Shown: positions 11,752-24,814, numbered from the stretch's first letter. The stretch: DNA of 64,000 nucleotides from Orthonyx spaldingii (GCA_013397795.1 VZTJ01004315.1:1-64000); one strand, 5' to 3'. Numbers and translations: made by a program. Notes: a model not told the origin generated them from the letters alone.

Positions 11752-11815
11752 TCCTGGAGGTTGGACTAGGTAGTTTTTAAAGATCCCTTCCAACCCAAGC
11801 TATTCTGTGATATTC
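11752..11815 (+). mobile_element. CR1 LINE 3' end, severely 5'-truncated
   Basis: The stretch reads GGAGGTTGGACTAGG, then AGATCCCTTCCAACCCAAGC and TATTCTGTGATATTC. It matches, in order, the last about 65 bases of avian CR1 non-LTR retrotransposons: the GGTTGGACTAGATGATCTTTAAAGG block, the CCCTTCCAACCCAA block and the terminal ATTCTRTG octamer-like repeats. CR1 copies are usually cut off at the 5' end by incomplete reverse transcription and end in this short microsatellite rather than a poly(A) tail, which is what is seen here. No ORF1 or reverse-transcriptase sequence remains, so the copy is inert. It is the best evidence that the window is avian or at least sauropsid. The family is near certain; the subfamily cannot be set from so short a piece. 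Confidence 0.93.
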
Positions 11816-14800
11816 ACTGAAAGGTCTTACTCAATCACTAAATAATTAATTTGATTTAGATTAAGTTTTAGGAAGGAGATTCCTAAAGCAACAGAATAAC
11901 CATTTGCAGCTGGCTGGCAAGAGGCTGCCCAGGCAGGAGTCAGACCTCTGGAGGTGTGGTATCCAAACTGTGCTAAACTACAGGGAAATTTAGCACAAGG
12001 GCAAGGAGAAACGATGCTCATAAGGAATGTGTGCCTACAGGAAATTCACAGCATCAGCTGGAAACCAAGTCACTGGACTGTTGCCAAAGGTGCTGAATCA
12101 AGTAGATGGTTCTACTTACTGTGGACTGTTTTCCCAAAGTTAATGGTATCTTTGCCTTGCCACTAGCAAAGGCCTCGTAGTTTCAAAGTACTTGCAAAGG
12201 ATGAACTATTGCCTGAAGGTGCCTGGAAAATACTCCAGGTGGGAAAGGGCACAATGCTGTAAACAGCTTTAAAGAGAGGTCATTTATTGAGCACAGTGTC
12301 ATTGCTAGCAGGAGTTGAGTTCTGGGTATCCAGTGATTAGAGGTGGTGGCAAGATTCCCACTAGGTGGAGGAGAAAGTAGTCAAAAGGAAGTGAATTACT
12401 GGATTCATATGGCAGAGCTGAATTTCTGAGCTCATCAGTTCCTTTGCTTGAATTTTCTCAGCATCCGAATCTTAAGGGAAGCCTCACTGCCATTGTTAGG
12501 AGCAACGCTCAGTTCTTGCCATGCTCACATCAGTGGTTGTTGCTATTCCCAGATCATTAGGAAGAGGAACAAGCACAGTAAGGAATGTGAAAGAGGGAAG
12601 AGATGCTGCTGAATAAATCCATACCGGGGTGAGCACAGTGCTGAGACAGAATATCATTCAGCAGAAGGGTTTATCACTACAAACTGGCATGTTGCAGTTG
12701 AACTGGGGTTTTCTAAAGAGATCCGCACCCACAGACAGCTGACTGATGAGTTCACAGGATAAAAGACTGTTCAGGACTTCATCCACTGAAAGGCTCTTTA
12801 CAGGCTCCACTTTCTCACGGTCCCCCTCTGGAAGGAGTGACTGTGCTTGTAAAGTTCCACAGCCCATGCCTGTCCTCCCATTGTTTCAAGTTAAGGGAAC
12901 ATCAGCTGGTTTTGCTATTGTGAGCAGGGGCCACGATGGAGGGCTAATTGCTTTCTGTTCAGCTAAATGTCTGTTTTATGGGGCCAGGCTATTGCAAGCA
13001 CCCAGCTGGACAATGGGACAGCGGCCTGAGCCTCTGATCTCCCTCAGACAGTGGGCATTTAGGCCACTTCTGAGGGAGCTGGCAAGAAAACTCCTTGTTT
13101 CTTTTTCCACACAATAAATAAAACCCCCAAAAGATAATTAGGTAATTCAGAGTGGATAATGATTATCCATGGTTTGGGAGGAATTTCTTTCAGACAAAGA
13201 CTCCTCTGCATCTGTAGTACAAACTGATTTTACTGGAAACCTGCTATCAGCCAGAGGAAGCAAGCTTCCCAGAGGAAATCTGTAAGGTGTGAAGCATTTG
13301 TTAATGCTAGATGCACACAAGGATACATAAAGGTTATTCCCAGCAAGCCACATCGCATCCTTGCTAAAGAAAATGTGCACATTTCTACCCCTTGGTGAGA
13401 TCAAGGTACAGAAACACATTTCCTAAAAGAATGCCTTTCTTTGGAGGTTTGGGGTTTTGTTTTGAGGCCAGTGCCAGGTTCTGTAAGAGGCAGGTCTTTG
13501 AGCCTGATAAAAACATGCTTTGTTGTCTCTGTGGAAAAAAAATGAATCCTAGTAAATTTTAACCACCCAGTTGATTCTGTAGCACCAGGACACAGAGTTT
13601 ATTCCAGATGCTCTTCCTTTCTTGAATACTTAGATGGCTGAACACCACAGGCACCATTTCAGGGATGTTGAGGGGCAGAGATAATGTACATTTCTTAATC
13701 TTGACCTATTTTAATGATGTAAATTAACATAGTCCTGTGGATGTTCACCGGCATCCTATAACAGGTCCCTCACAGAAAGGCAACCTAAGCAGGCCTGGAT
13801 ATTGACCTGGAACTCAGCTTCATTCATTACCTACAGCTGGGGGTGTAAAGACACTTTTCCAAACACAGATGGCTTGCCTTGTGGGTAACTGGCCTGGTGT
13901 CCCTAAATTTCAAAGCTTGTAGATTTCTCCTACTCCCAGGTCATTTTTAAATTTGAATTCAAAATATCCCTACCTTCATTTTTCAATCCAAAATATGTGG
14001 ACTAACGAAGGTATTTAGAAAAAATGTGCTTTATCAAACTTGCAATAAAGATAGAATTTCCAGAAAACAGCTTGGGTTTTACAGATTAATCTAAAATGGC
14101 AACATTCAAGCACAATTGTTCTTCACGTCTCGTGGGCCCAGTAATAACTACAAGAAAGAAAATTACAAACAGAAAAAAAGCCATATGTGACTTTTGTCCT
14201 GTATTATGCCTGTGGCTTAATTACAGAGATGCATTGTGTGCTTAACCAAAAAGCAATAAAGGCACTGCAAGAAATACCATTAATGAGTCAGTATCACCCC
14301 CTGAAGATCAGCTTTGCTTCTGGAATCTTTCTGGTGGAAACCCCTTTAATTCCTTAGGCTCACCTTTCCCCCTAGCAGCTCATGTCCAAGTACAAACCAC
14401 CAAAGGGTGAGGACAGGGAACAAGCAAGGTCACAATCAATCCTACCAGTTCAGCAGTGTGCATCCAGCAGGCAGAGGGTGAGCTGGATGAGACGGTGTGA
14501 GCTCAGAGATGCCTTGTCCTCACAGGAGATTTGGAAACTGAGAATGGTCCCCCACAGGATGAAGGCACTGGGTGCAAAAAGGAGAAGCAGGAAAGCACAC
14601 GGTAAAAAAAAAAGCAGAATGGGAGTGATGCAGAGAAGCTGTAAGTTGTATTTGAGAAGTTCATTGTGAGCACAGAGTGCTGCAGGAAGCAGCAACCTTA
14701 TCAGAGATTTGTGCATTGCCTACAGTATCAAATGTTCTGTTCACAGGGAGACCAGACAAACAAATTGGCAGGATATGTCAATAGTCTAGACTGGAAAAGG

Positions 14801-15560
14801 TCTCCTGAGAAATTAATTTCCAAATCTTTAATCTACCACATTTTATATATTTTTATCTACAATAGTGCAGCTTTTCACACATCCCTACTTCAAGAAAAAT
14901 GCAGTTAAATACTGTTGAAAAAAAAAAAGAAAAGGAATTAATGTGTTCTTTTCTTTATATAACTCCACATTTCCCCAAATGCAACTTGAAGCCTCACCCA
15001 GGGAAATATTTACATATATGCTTGTGTCATTCTGACTGCCCCCACACTTCCTGTACTCACTGGAGCCCATCTGATGCTTTAAACTAGGTGTTGAAATGCC
15101 CTACTGAACCAAAGCCACTAATTCAGATTTCTTTTTCTTTAAGGTGGAGAACAAAGAGATATCTCCCTCCTGAAAGCCTCAAGGGTTGGCAAGAAAGGAA
15201 ATGAGGTGGGAAACCTTGTGCCCCTCTTCTCCCAGGTGACATGAAGAGCATTGCCACACGTACCATGTCGGCAGTACTGCAGGAGTGGTTTTTCCCTAAG
15301 ATGTGCAAACCTCAATCCTTAGGTATTTTCAGGAAAAAACCCCACTTCATCTGCATACAACAGACACCAGGTATTACAGATTGCTTTGAAATGTGCACAC
15401 TGTGGAAGCTCATGGACATTCTTCTGCATATTTTACTCACAGAGCTGTCACTGTGTGCACATTTGAAGAAGAAGTGGAAAAAGCACAGCCCCTGAAGAGA
15501 TCATTAGCATTTCTTTCCTCCCGATACGGCTCTTTCTTTAATTCCTTTTCCCTTTCCCAG

Positions 15561-15875
15561 AGAAGCGTACCAGAATGTTCTGAACAGGATGCCTCATCTG
15601 TGACAGACGCACAGGACACCCACCAGTGCAGAGTATCTGTTGATCAGGCTAATGCTGAAATCACTGTGATTTCAGGCCATGATAAAACACAGCACAGCGG
15701 CAGAGCACACAGGCAGTTATTTCCTGTTGCAGACAAACACCCATTGAGCACTCCCCACCACATCTGGGGAGCCTGTCTTACCCTATTGCTTTTTTGTTGC
15801 TTTTCAGGGTATTTCACTGAAGGAATGAGAACAAATCAACTACAAACTTGCAGGGAGAAAGCACACAAATTTTAG
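15561..15875 (+). other. Open segment behind a strong acceptor (unverified)
   Basis: A long pyrimidine tract (CTTTAATTCCTTTTCCCTTTCCCAG) ends at 15560. The following plus frame is open for 104 codons to the stop at 15873-15875. It encodes a polar, codon-diverse peptide (starting RSVPECSEQDASSVTDAQDT) with a late hydrophobic patch (GACLTLLLFCCF). No good donor lies inside it, and no AATAAA closely follows the stop, so neither an internal nor a terminal exon is well supported. No similarity recognised. Confidence 0.15.
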
Positions 15876-18014
15876 ATGTTAATCTTCAATTACCAGTGAC
15901 TGAAAGGGCAAAGGACCCTGCTCCAGTGCCACACTCAATATTCCTCACAGGTGGGTTCTTTCTACAGGCCTCACTTTTCTTTGTCAAATCTTTTCTGACA
16001 GCAGTTAGAAGTTTTTAGTTTTATCTCTAAGTTTTTTCTGCATTTAGTGCTTTCATCTGTCCATCCCCTCTCTGCTAAAGAGAAATCACCCCTCACCTCT
16101 AGTGCTAAATTAGACAGTCCTTCCTGTGATTCTTTAAAATTACCTTTATGGTCCTTTGAGGGAAGCACTTTTTTCTTATGGTTATCTTTAATGTGGCCAT
16201 GTTTGCTCTTTCATTGCAACACAGAATCCTTACTAAAAAGCAGCAGTTTGTTTGGAACATTATGCAAAGGAAAGCCCATCAAAATACCTGGAATAATGGT
16301 TCATCAAAGACTTGAAATTGCCCAGTCCTCTTTTTGTTGATATTCTGGAGTCTTTTCCATAACTGGTGTGTTCCTGAAAGGTAAATGTGAGACAGTTAAT
16401 AGCATCCTACCAGCACTGAGCACCTCTGAGAGTTTACTGCACTTTTGGAATTTATATTTTCAGTTTGTCAGTCCCCAAACAGTCACAGCCCTTTACCCTC
16501 TGTGCTTTAGTCTCCTCATGCATCACATCCACACCACTCTCTTTGAGCTGTCTGTGTCTGAAGGGTGGTGAAATCAAGAGCCAAAACCACCCAGCCTGCC
16601 TCAAAGACGGGGCTTTCCTGGTGGTGAAATACTGGTTTAAAAATGGCCAAAGCTTGTGTCTGTTTCATTACTGCATTTAAGGAGAATGGTTCTTTTAAGA
16701 GCTATTTTTGCCATCCCCGTGAATCTGAAGCAATCGTGGTGTTTTGCTGGTTTCTACTGTGTAATTTCAATATGCAACAATCTCTCCAAGTTGAATAATT
16801 TGGAATCCACGCACGCTTTGCAGTCTCAAGATAATTTGATCTGAATAGCAGTTTCATGTAAATGTTTTGGCAGCAGTGAAAATACCCTCAACATTACTAC
16901 TTGCAGCTTGAAACACCAATAACAATTTTACATGCTGGCAATGAAAGAGCTTGATAGGCAGGTTCCTCTCTCTCTGAAACTGGTATTTTCTCACTGAAAG
17001 GTTTGAAAACAAATCTACTTGCAACAGATTATTTCTGTATTAATGTGATACCAGCAATATCTGTGCGGCTCCCTCTCTTCTCCTGTGGGCAAGCACTGTT
17101 AGGGGAGCTGGAAGGAACACAGCTCTTGCCTGCTTCACCCCACAGCTGTGGGGAAAACATGGGATACGATATTTGAAGTGTTGGATAATTGGAGGAAGTG
17201 GATGGAGAATGATAACAACAGCAACAGGGAAGTTTCTCAAGCGATTTGAGAAGGTTGTCTGGTGCAGGCTGGATGTTTGATTATCTGTGCACTGGATACC
17301 CACTTCTCTCTACTTGAATAATACATGGGAACCAAGGATTGTTTACTTTAAAATACCAAAACGAGAAATGACCATGTTCAGAAAATAAAACCTGCGAGTT
17401 TCAACTCTGCCACCTCGAGGAAAGCCCAGTGGGAGGGATAGGATTGCTGGAACTAGGGGAGGCCTCCTTTTCCTTATTTGTTATCATTTAACAGAATCTG
17501 AAAGCATCTTCCTTTGCGGAGAGCAGGAAATCATTCCTGTGCAGCTCCAGGGCCACACAGAGGTTATGGTGCCCATTTCACTCGTGGTGTTAAACAACAG
17601 AGGGTTTCAGAACTGTACTGGGGTTGTACCAGTACCCTGGCCAAGAGAAATCAGAAGAGCACATGCACAGTGAAGGGTTTCTGACTTAGTGAGAAATGAA
17701 AACACAGTGCTCTTTAGCTGCCTTCTCCCCCCAGTGTTCTCAAATACCACTGGTCGTGTTCCACTACAGGGGAGATTTCTCAGGGTTACATTTGGAAGCA
17801 CATGGTCAGCACAGAAAAAATCCCAGCCAAAACATTCCTGTTAATTGGTGATTGTTTTTTGAAACCTGAACATTATGAATCCATGTTATGCTTGCCTTGA
17901 GCGAAATGTGGTTGTCACTGACTTCAGCAGCAAAATACTCAAGGACCTTTGTGTTCTGCCCAAGATGCACTGATATTCCCCATACATGGAAGCAAGTGCT
18001 TTAACAGAACAAGC

Positions 18015-18066
18015 ATCATTTTTGCTATGATGCAAAAATCATTCTCTATCATTTTTGCTAGAGAAT
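18015..18066. repeat. Compact cluster of direct and inverted repeats
   Basis: ATCATTTTTGCTA occurs twice exactly (18015-18027 and 18048-18060). Between them lies a near-perfect inverted copy, GCAAAAATCAT (18032-18042). The second copy is also embedded in a perfect 8-bp stem, ATTCTCTA (18041-18048) with TAGAGAAT (18059-18066), around a 10-base loop. The result is 52 bases able to fold in two mutually exclusive ways. It may come from template switching during replication; I do not recognise a known element. Confidence 0.8.
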
Positions 18067-18654
18067 TTGCAATCACCTAAGCAATGTGTAATGATATTTA
18101 TGACATGTGAATCTTGGATGTATTTTGCAAAGATCATCTTATTTTTCTATCCAAAGTTGCTTGTTATGCAAACTCTGCGGGCTGTTCAAGATCACATGAC
18201 ATTCATAACCCAGAACTTTCCAAAGCCCCTTTTTATTGGTTTTTTTTTTCCTCTCTTTGGCTAAACCTATTCTGAGTTAATATTATTTTCAAGGTTAACC
18301 TTTCTTGATCAGTGCTTTTACTGCAGCTGTTCGAGTCAGCCCAGGAAGATGTTACGAAATCTTCTCTCCCATTGCTGCCTGACCAAGGATGTTTCAATAG
18401 AAACACAGTCCTTTTGATCTGATTTATTTGGGAGTTCTTCTTGTGCAGCCTGTATCTCAGCAGAAAACCTAACAATCTGTTTGCTCTTACTGGGAAAAAA
18501 AGAGATTGTCGCCCTGCCAACATAATTACATTGGTGAGTTAGGGAATAATGAGTGAGAACAGATGAAATATTTAGATATAAATAGTCTGTTTTCATGTGC
18601 TGTGATTGTCGCTAATAAGGCAGGGACGTGTGGTTTGTGGTTCAGGGACAGGAT

Positions 18655-18820
18655 GAGGAACCAGGACATCTGGATTCCTTTCCTAGCTTTACCACAGTGT
18701 ATTGAAGAAGCCATCAAACCTCTTTGTGCCCCATCAGTTGGAAGTGGATAATAACGCTCTGGGGACTAATTCTTTAATGCTGTCATCTTCAGATGTTCAG
18801 GAGGGAAGTGCAATACAAGT
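18655..18820 (-). mobile_element. MIR-type SINE relic, antisense
   Basis: Read on the plus strand, this follows the reverse complement of the mammalian-wide/amniote MIR consensus block by block: a CTGGATTCCTTTCCTAGCTTTACCAC segment (consensus CTGGGTTCAAATCCCAGCTCTGCCAC), then CAAACCTCTTTGTGCC (consensus TTAACCTCTCTGTGCC), then GGATAATAAC, then GTTCAGGAGGGAAGTG-CAATACAA (consensus GTTGTGAGGATTAAATGAGNTAATAC). The colinear order of four blocks with right spacing is better evidence than any single match. The element is old and diverged, as expected for MIR in birds. A related CORE-SINE family is the alternative. It is non-coding and inactive. Confidence 0.65.
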
Positions 18821-20167
18821 GTACGGTTTTTGCACACTAGAAGTTGGTCCAACTAAAACTTTAAATCCAGATACCTAGAAAGTTTGGGAATTAATTTATC
18901 CTATCATAACTTGAGTAATTTGACCCACTTGCAATGTGAGAAAAACAAGAGGAAGATTAAACCCAGTACAGAGTGTTTGAACAAAACTCTGAGAGTTTGT
19001 GATCTTAAGTTTTCTGGGACAAGGTTTTTGGGCTTTACACTCTTTACACTTTCAATAAGGAGTTGCCAATGATGTCCTTGACTGAAATGTGCTCATTTGT
19101 TCAAATCCTAAAAACTACTTAGGCCTTAACTCATGAGGCTTGGTATGATTTAAAAAGGCCCACAGCGGCCACCTACACAAGGGATGTGTTTCCCCTAGCC
19201 TGTGTGTATTTTGTTCACTGCAGCTGTAAGTAATAGATCACTAAACCACAGATTAAAAGCATGTAATTGGTATAAAAGTAATTAAAGACAAGATTAATTT
19301 TACCTAGGAGTAAATAAGAGCATGTGGCATGTAAATCATAGTGAAAATGAGTTTTAAAATTTGTTTTTTTAACACGCATATGGTAGTGGAGAGTCTCAAA
19401 AGCAGAGTTGCCTCTTCGGCTGAGGAAGGGAAAAAAGAAACTGTGCCAGGGAGTTGAAAGACTCAAGTTTAAATCACTTGGGATGAGCATTATATTATTT
19501 TAAGGTTTCTAATACTTATTTAAATTTCCAATTTACTCAAAATGGCAGTCTGTAATGCACTAATGCTGTTTTACCTGGGTGTCAGATGGCTCTGTCTACA
19601 CTGGAAAGCTAAACAGGCGCAGATCCACAGCTGGTAGTGGAGACCCCACATCCATACTGTACATGTGGCTGAGTTTTCCTGTCTGGCCCCATATCTTGAC
19701 TGGCTGGAGCACGGGAATTGTCCTCCTGGAGTACCTTTCTGATGTTGCTTTCATCCAAAAGCCAGTTCCTGTGCTCTGACCTGAGGTGCAAGGAAAAGTA
19801 TGCTAAGTGTGAGAAATCAGGAAATTTGCTTCAGGAGTGCACTTCTGATCTGACCTGAAGTGCCAACCTACCCTCACCCTACTTGTACTGTTATCCCTGA
19901 GTAAGGGCAGCACAAGGGCTTGATTTGCACTTGGAATTCAGCTGGCCAGGCAAGACTGAGCACAAATTTCCCGTTGCTTTCATGGAGGCTTTGCTCTAAA
20001 TCACTGCAGTTGGACACCGCTGAAGCAGCAGCTGGAATACTTATCATGCAGTATAATTTCAGACTTCTTAGAAAAAGGCTTATGGCTATGTGTAAGAGAA
20101 ATTGGCTTCAGTTTGTTGATTTTATCTCATTTGAGACTGCTTTTGGGAACACTGCAATACAGGCACA

Positions 20168-20238
20168 GGAGGTACAGTTATAGGGAGAATTAGCTCTTCA
20201 CCATCACTCCAAGCTAATTCTGTGTGTTCTGTGATGCT
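20168..20238 (+). mobile_element. Possible decayed CR1 3' end
   Basis: A weak resemblance to the CR1 terminus: GGTACAGTTATAGGGAGAAT in the position of GGTTGGACTAGATGAT, then CACTCCAAGCTAATTCTGTG and a second TTCTGTGATG, in place of CTTCCAACCCAAGCTATTCTGTGATTCTGTG. The tail-like doubled TTCTGTG is the main reason for the call. Divergence is far greater than in the copy at 11.75 kb, so it could be chance. Confidence 0.3.
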
Positions 20239-20644
20239 GAGGGAAAAGCCAACCTCCTGATGCACAAGAAATGCTCCAGGAATCTCTAGTGATTCGTTTA
20301 TTTCCCAGTTGACGTTTACATTAAAGCACAGAATACAAGCCTATGGTTAACCAAGCCCTTCCCCTTTTCTACATCCAGTCCTTGCTTTCACCAGGAAAAA
20401 TGTGGGCACACGGCCTGCCAGGAAATCCTTAGCATGGCCTGCCTGGGTCTCCAGTAACTGCCTGCCTGGGACCACCATGCCAGGGCTTACTGGTGACATC
20501 CCTCATCCACCTCCAGAACCTCAGAAAATGAGTGCACTCAGAGAGATAGGGAATAGGTACCAGGAGGCTCATATTCTTTTCCATAAAAATTGCACTTATA
20601 ATGATTCACATCACACTAATGCTCCTAAAAAGACATCCCAAACC

Positions 20645-20662
20645 AACACACACACATACACA
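20645..20662 (+). repeat. (CA)n microsatellite, imperfect
   Basis: ACACACACACATACACAT: a short dinucleotide repeat with a single interruption. Confidence 0.9.
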
Positions 20663-23138
20663 TAAGCTCTAGCTGTGCATCTGGGTATGCAAGGCCATGT
20701 AAATAACTATCTTTATGTGGTCAGACAAAGCAGCCTGAACTACCAAAAGATTTAGCAACACAAATTCTTTTCCTACGGCATAAATCCCACTAGCAGTAAT
20801 TTCGTCTCGAAATGGAAAGCACAGCATTGCATTATTCGAGCACAAAGGCCAAATTTCCCTGGTTGCCAGTTAGACCCCAAGCTCATACAAACACAGCAGG
20901 AGAAACCTGAAATGATTTTGTTTCCTAGTGGCGCTAATTCCATCGCTGGAGAAAATGTAATTATATTTATACTGACATTATAATGGTAACTTTGCAGGCC
21001 AGACTCCATCCTGTCTGTTAGGCCAGAAAGAACTGAAGCACCAGCAGAGAACTAAGCAATGCCTGTTCCTCGGTGGCAGCATGCCTGGAGCCCAGCCAGT
21101 CACTTCAGCAGTAAAAGTTCATTCTGTGAAAAAGACAGTTATGATTTAATTGTGTCTCAACTAGAAAACCTCTCCATTTTGCACTGATCACAGCATCCTC
21201 AGACAAACTCCATGTGGACTTTGCAATATGCAGGCTGAACTTTTGTCCTGCATTGCTGCAGAACTTGGAACCGCCACACAAACCTGGTAAATGGTCCCAG
21301 CAGACCCTGCACCCTGGAGGTGCCCTGCTGCTGCAAAAAGCAATTGTCACTGGCTCTTGGAGGCTGCTGGGATCACACACAGCAGATCCATCCTGGAGCC
21401 TGGCACCACTGGACTTGGGGCTTGCCTTGCTTATTTATCAGTCTCAGCTGTCTCCCTATTATAAGGGAGGAAAACCAAAGCTCTTTCCAGAAATTCAAGG
21501 AGGTGGGAATTGCAGTCATTCATTGGTGATACATTATTAATACATGGTGGCATTTTTAGGTATTTATTTCTGTTATTTTAATTTAATGCATTACAGTGGA
21601 TGTGCCAGCCTAGCCTATTGTTTTCTCAAGGCACTGTGTCAGTGTGAGATGTCACTAGTTCTGAAGTCTGGATCCCATTTTCATTCATTACTTCTCTTCC
21701 ACAAATGGTACCACTGCCCACAAGAGAAGCAGTACTGAGGGAGGGCGTTTCAATTCAGGGCTGAAAGATTTTTTTTTCTTTATATAATTCATAAAGAACT
21801 CTAGAGCTGGAACTGAACTAAATTAAGCAATTAGAAGAGAGAAAGAGCTAAACAACTTATAATTTTCAAAACTTAGGCTTTGGTTGAGAATAACATTCCA
21901 GGATAAGCAGAACACGCTGATTTTTTAACAGGTTAAAAAATAACAACTAAGCACAAAAACTCACCCCCTCATTGTTTGTGTCTGCTGAGCCTAATTTTCT
22001 TTGTCTTTTCCTTCCACAGTCATACAGCAGGAAAAAAGCCATTGTTACAATATCTGTAATTAGGATACCAGCAGATGGAACAGTTAATCATGCCCCAGCT
22101 CACCATTGTGTGTGTTGCTGGGGAAGTCAGCTAAGCTAGATTCATTTTTCCTAATTTAACCATATAAAATAGAGGCACCTGGTTTAACCTCCCATCCCAC
22201 CTCCCTCTGCCTTTAGTGAGGAGGGAGAAGAACAGACAAGGCTGGGCTGTGGGTGGAATCACTCGCTCCTTGGTGGTGCCTCCTCCACCACTGGGGAGGG
22301 ATGCGCTGCTCTATCTGAAACTCAGTTTCCTCTGGTAAACTGAAATTTTATCCTTTCTTACCACCCAGAAGAGTCAGGCAGATGACAGCCAGACATGAGG
22401 GCAGCCAGGGGCACACAGGAGCCACTGACAGCCTGTGCACTTCTTGACCTCCCCATCCTCTGCTGCTTGAAGTAGCCAAGAGAGATTGTCAGTGTTCACA
22501 TTCCAAGCCTGGGGCACAAAACTGGCTGAGTTTGATTTTTTCCATTTTCATCAATATTAAAAATATGTCCTGTACATGGTGGTGCTTCTGGCACTCACCA
22601 CACAAAGGCCTGGGCAGGCACCACATTTGTATAAATGCTTCATGGTAGCCTACATATTTCACAAGATTACATTGGCTTAAGCAGGAGGAATTTTATGTGC
22701 CTTACCAATGTTACCTGAGGAAATACAGCTCCCAAATGGTGATTTAGGTTTTTTCCCCCAAAATACATTTATAATACAGGGGCTGATGTATGTGAACACC
22801 AGAACAAAGTTTCTTAAAGAACACTTGAACCATTTTAGATATAGGGCTTTCAAAAGCCTGTTTGTTCTTAAGTTTTGCTTTTGCTGAACTTTTTCAATGT
22901 GGTTAGTATTTTGTTCAATTTTTTTAAGGACAATAATACCAAAGATATCATTCTGAAAGCAACAGAATTAAATTGTCAGAAAACCCTGCTACTGAAATCA
23001 TCTTTACTTGCTCTTAGTTTGTTTTGGTTGGTTGATTTTTACCTGGGAAGGTTTAGGAGGTCAGTTTTACTATATAATACACTGAGCTGATAGCAGATGG
23101 GAAAGAAATGTAACTGAATTTATTTCAGTTAAAATAAA

Positions 23139-23180
23139 TAACTCTTAAGTATGAGGGAGTAACCCTTAAGCATGAACATA
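23139..23180 (+). repeat. Two-copy 21-bp tandem repeat
   Basis: TAACTCTTAAGTATGAGGGA at 23139 and TAACCCTTAAGCATGAACAT at 23160 form a 21-base tandem pair. A perfect 8-bp hairpin (TAACTGAA / TTCAGTTA, 23111-23131) sits immediately upstream, so the whole 70 bases are locally repetitive. Probably slippage in AT-rich DNA. Confidence 0.7.
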
Positions 23181-24772
23181 AAGTCACTGGCACTGTTAAA
23201 TTCTATAATTACTATATGAAATCTAATAGGGAGCCAGTATATGAAAGCACCCAAGTTGAGTATTATGGGTCACTTCTGTCTAACTTCATTTGGAATTATT
23301 TATCTGCTTGCAAATTTAATTAGATCCACACTATGCAAAAATATAATGAGTTAGAAATGTATATATTAATCTGAAAAGAATAGCAGATAACGTAAACTTC
23401 ATATTTTAATCCCCAAATCAAGCCACGTGGAAAAAAATATTTTGCAGGCTATTTTAATGCATTTTTCCCCTTTGTTGCACTCCCTGCCAGGGCTGAGTTA
23501 ATTCTGCAGTGCAAGGAAGAGCATTTTTGCATGGAGCCTGCCCTGTCCAGAGTACTTGAAACGTGACAGTATCCCAGCCATAGAGTCCCACTTCCTTTAC
23601 TAGAGGAGATTGGAACAAACATCTGTGCATTTGGATGAGCACCTAAATTAAACTGAGTGTGGCAGAGACCTCCTTCAGCAGTGTCCCTGTCACTAAAGGA
23701 AATGAGGGTGTAATTTTATACATCTGATTACAGGAGGGCTGTACAGCAGCCAAACAGCAGGTCCAATGTAAAAGGCAAATCACATGTATCTCACATTTGT
23801 AGACTGTTTTTGTTGCACCTCAGCACTTCAGGACTGTACCATATATACAGCCTTGTTCCTCACCCAGAGAATTCCTAATCTGTTTATATGACACAGGAAG
23901 GAAAAAGCAGATAGCCTTTTGAAAAGTCTTATCCATTCTAAAACAGTCATCATCTGAAGCAGAAAATGTGCTTTTCTTCTTGTTCACTTGATTTTTTGGG
24001 TCATATTACCTGGTGTGCCATCTCACTCTTTCAAGGACGGCAACATCACCAAGATATATAATTTAGGATTACACAGGAAAAGATGAATTATTCAACTAAT
24101 ATATGTATGCTTCAGGCTTTGTCTGAGCTGGGATGGATCATTCCTTCCTTCTCCTTGAGCACTGATCTGTTTACAAAGGCTTGGTGGGACAAAAATTCAC
24201 CTTCTGTCAAGTCTGTATCACCTAACACACTTTGTCACCTGTTTCTCTGCTCTAAGCTGCTACACAAATATTGAATACTGCACGTGAATTGTTTATTGGG
24301 ATGCTCCTTGTGGAAATACACAGGTTGGATTTAACTGGCTGTTAGAAAGGCAAACAGGAATAACAGAGAATGGCTTCAGATCAGCCATCTCACAGCAAAC
24401 TCCTATCATATAAAACCTGAGCTGTTCATAAAATTCTTATTTTTTGACCTCAGCCACCTTAGAAATTTTTTTTTGCAAAGACTGAGGGCCAGATAACCAA
24501 AAGTTTTGTGGCTGCTTAAGATACCCTTCCAAGGAGCCACAGGGTGGCCATTCAAAACCCCACCTGCTGCGTCCCTGTTTAGCTTTGCCAGGTCCCCTCC
24601 AAAAGTATAAAACAGGTGGCCCAATTACTTCGGGAGAGCTGAGTCACACTGTGCCAATAATGACTTTGCAAATATTTGTATTTATGAGGTGCTAACTCTT
24701 GTCTCTATGTGTTCAGCTTAGCCTGGATTCAGCTGAGATACCCAAAGTCGAGTACTTAGTGGTTAAGCCTGC

Positions 24773-24814
24773 ATTTGCATGCACAGAATGTCCAGAAGTG
24801 TCCTGGATTTGCAT
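24773..24814 (+). promoter_or_regulatory. Two octamer (ATTTGCAT) motifs
   Basis: Exact POU/octamer sites ATTTGCAT at 24773-24780 and 24807-24814, same orientation, 34 bases apart. POU-domain factors such as OCT1/2 bind this site. The pairing is suggestive, not proof of regulation. Confidence 0.22.

Larger units (their letters stand above)
11816..18654. other. Non-coding segment
   Basis: Mostly unique DNA. Overlapping open frames on both strands at 12.66-13.12 kb (the minus one contains an amphipathic stretch around SVDEVLNSLLSCELISQLS) are unrecognised and lack splice or polyadenylation support. A strong acceptor precedes the open segment at 15.56 kb. A short CATTTATTGAGCAC match to MIR near 12.28 kb is too brief to call. 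A small hairpin cluster sits at 18.0 kb. Confidence 0.7.
18821..24772. other. Non-coding segment
   Basis: No gene recognised. A strong plus-strand acceptor (TTTGTCTTTTCCTTCCACAG, ending at 22019) opens a 38-codon frame that has no donor. The segment includes the possible CR1 tail at 20.2 kb, the short CA repeat at 20.65 kb and the hairpin/tandem pair at 23.1 kb. Otherwise unremarkable unique sequence. Confidence 0.7.

Noticed and set aside
12278..12300. CATTTATTGAGCAC match to the MIR core
   Set aside because: Fourteen bases only; the ACTATGTGCCAG continuation is absent.
12658..12867. 69-codon minus-strand frame with an amphipathic helix-like stretch
   Set aside because: It looked protein-like, but the frame has only weak acceptor options, no donor or polyadenylation signal, and the opposite strand is open too.
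22320..22370. CTCAGTTTCCTCTGGTAAACTG, resembling antisense MIR
   Set aside because: Only one block matches; the upstream TTAACCTCTCTGTG and downstream GATAATA blocks are not found.
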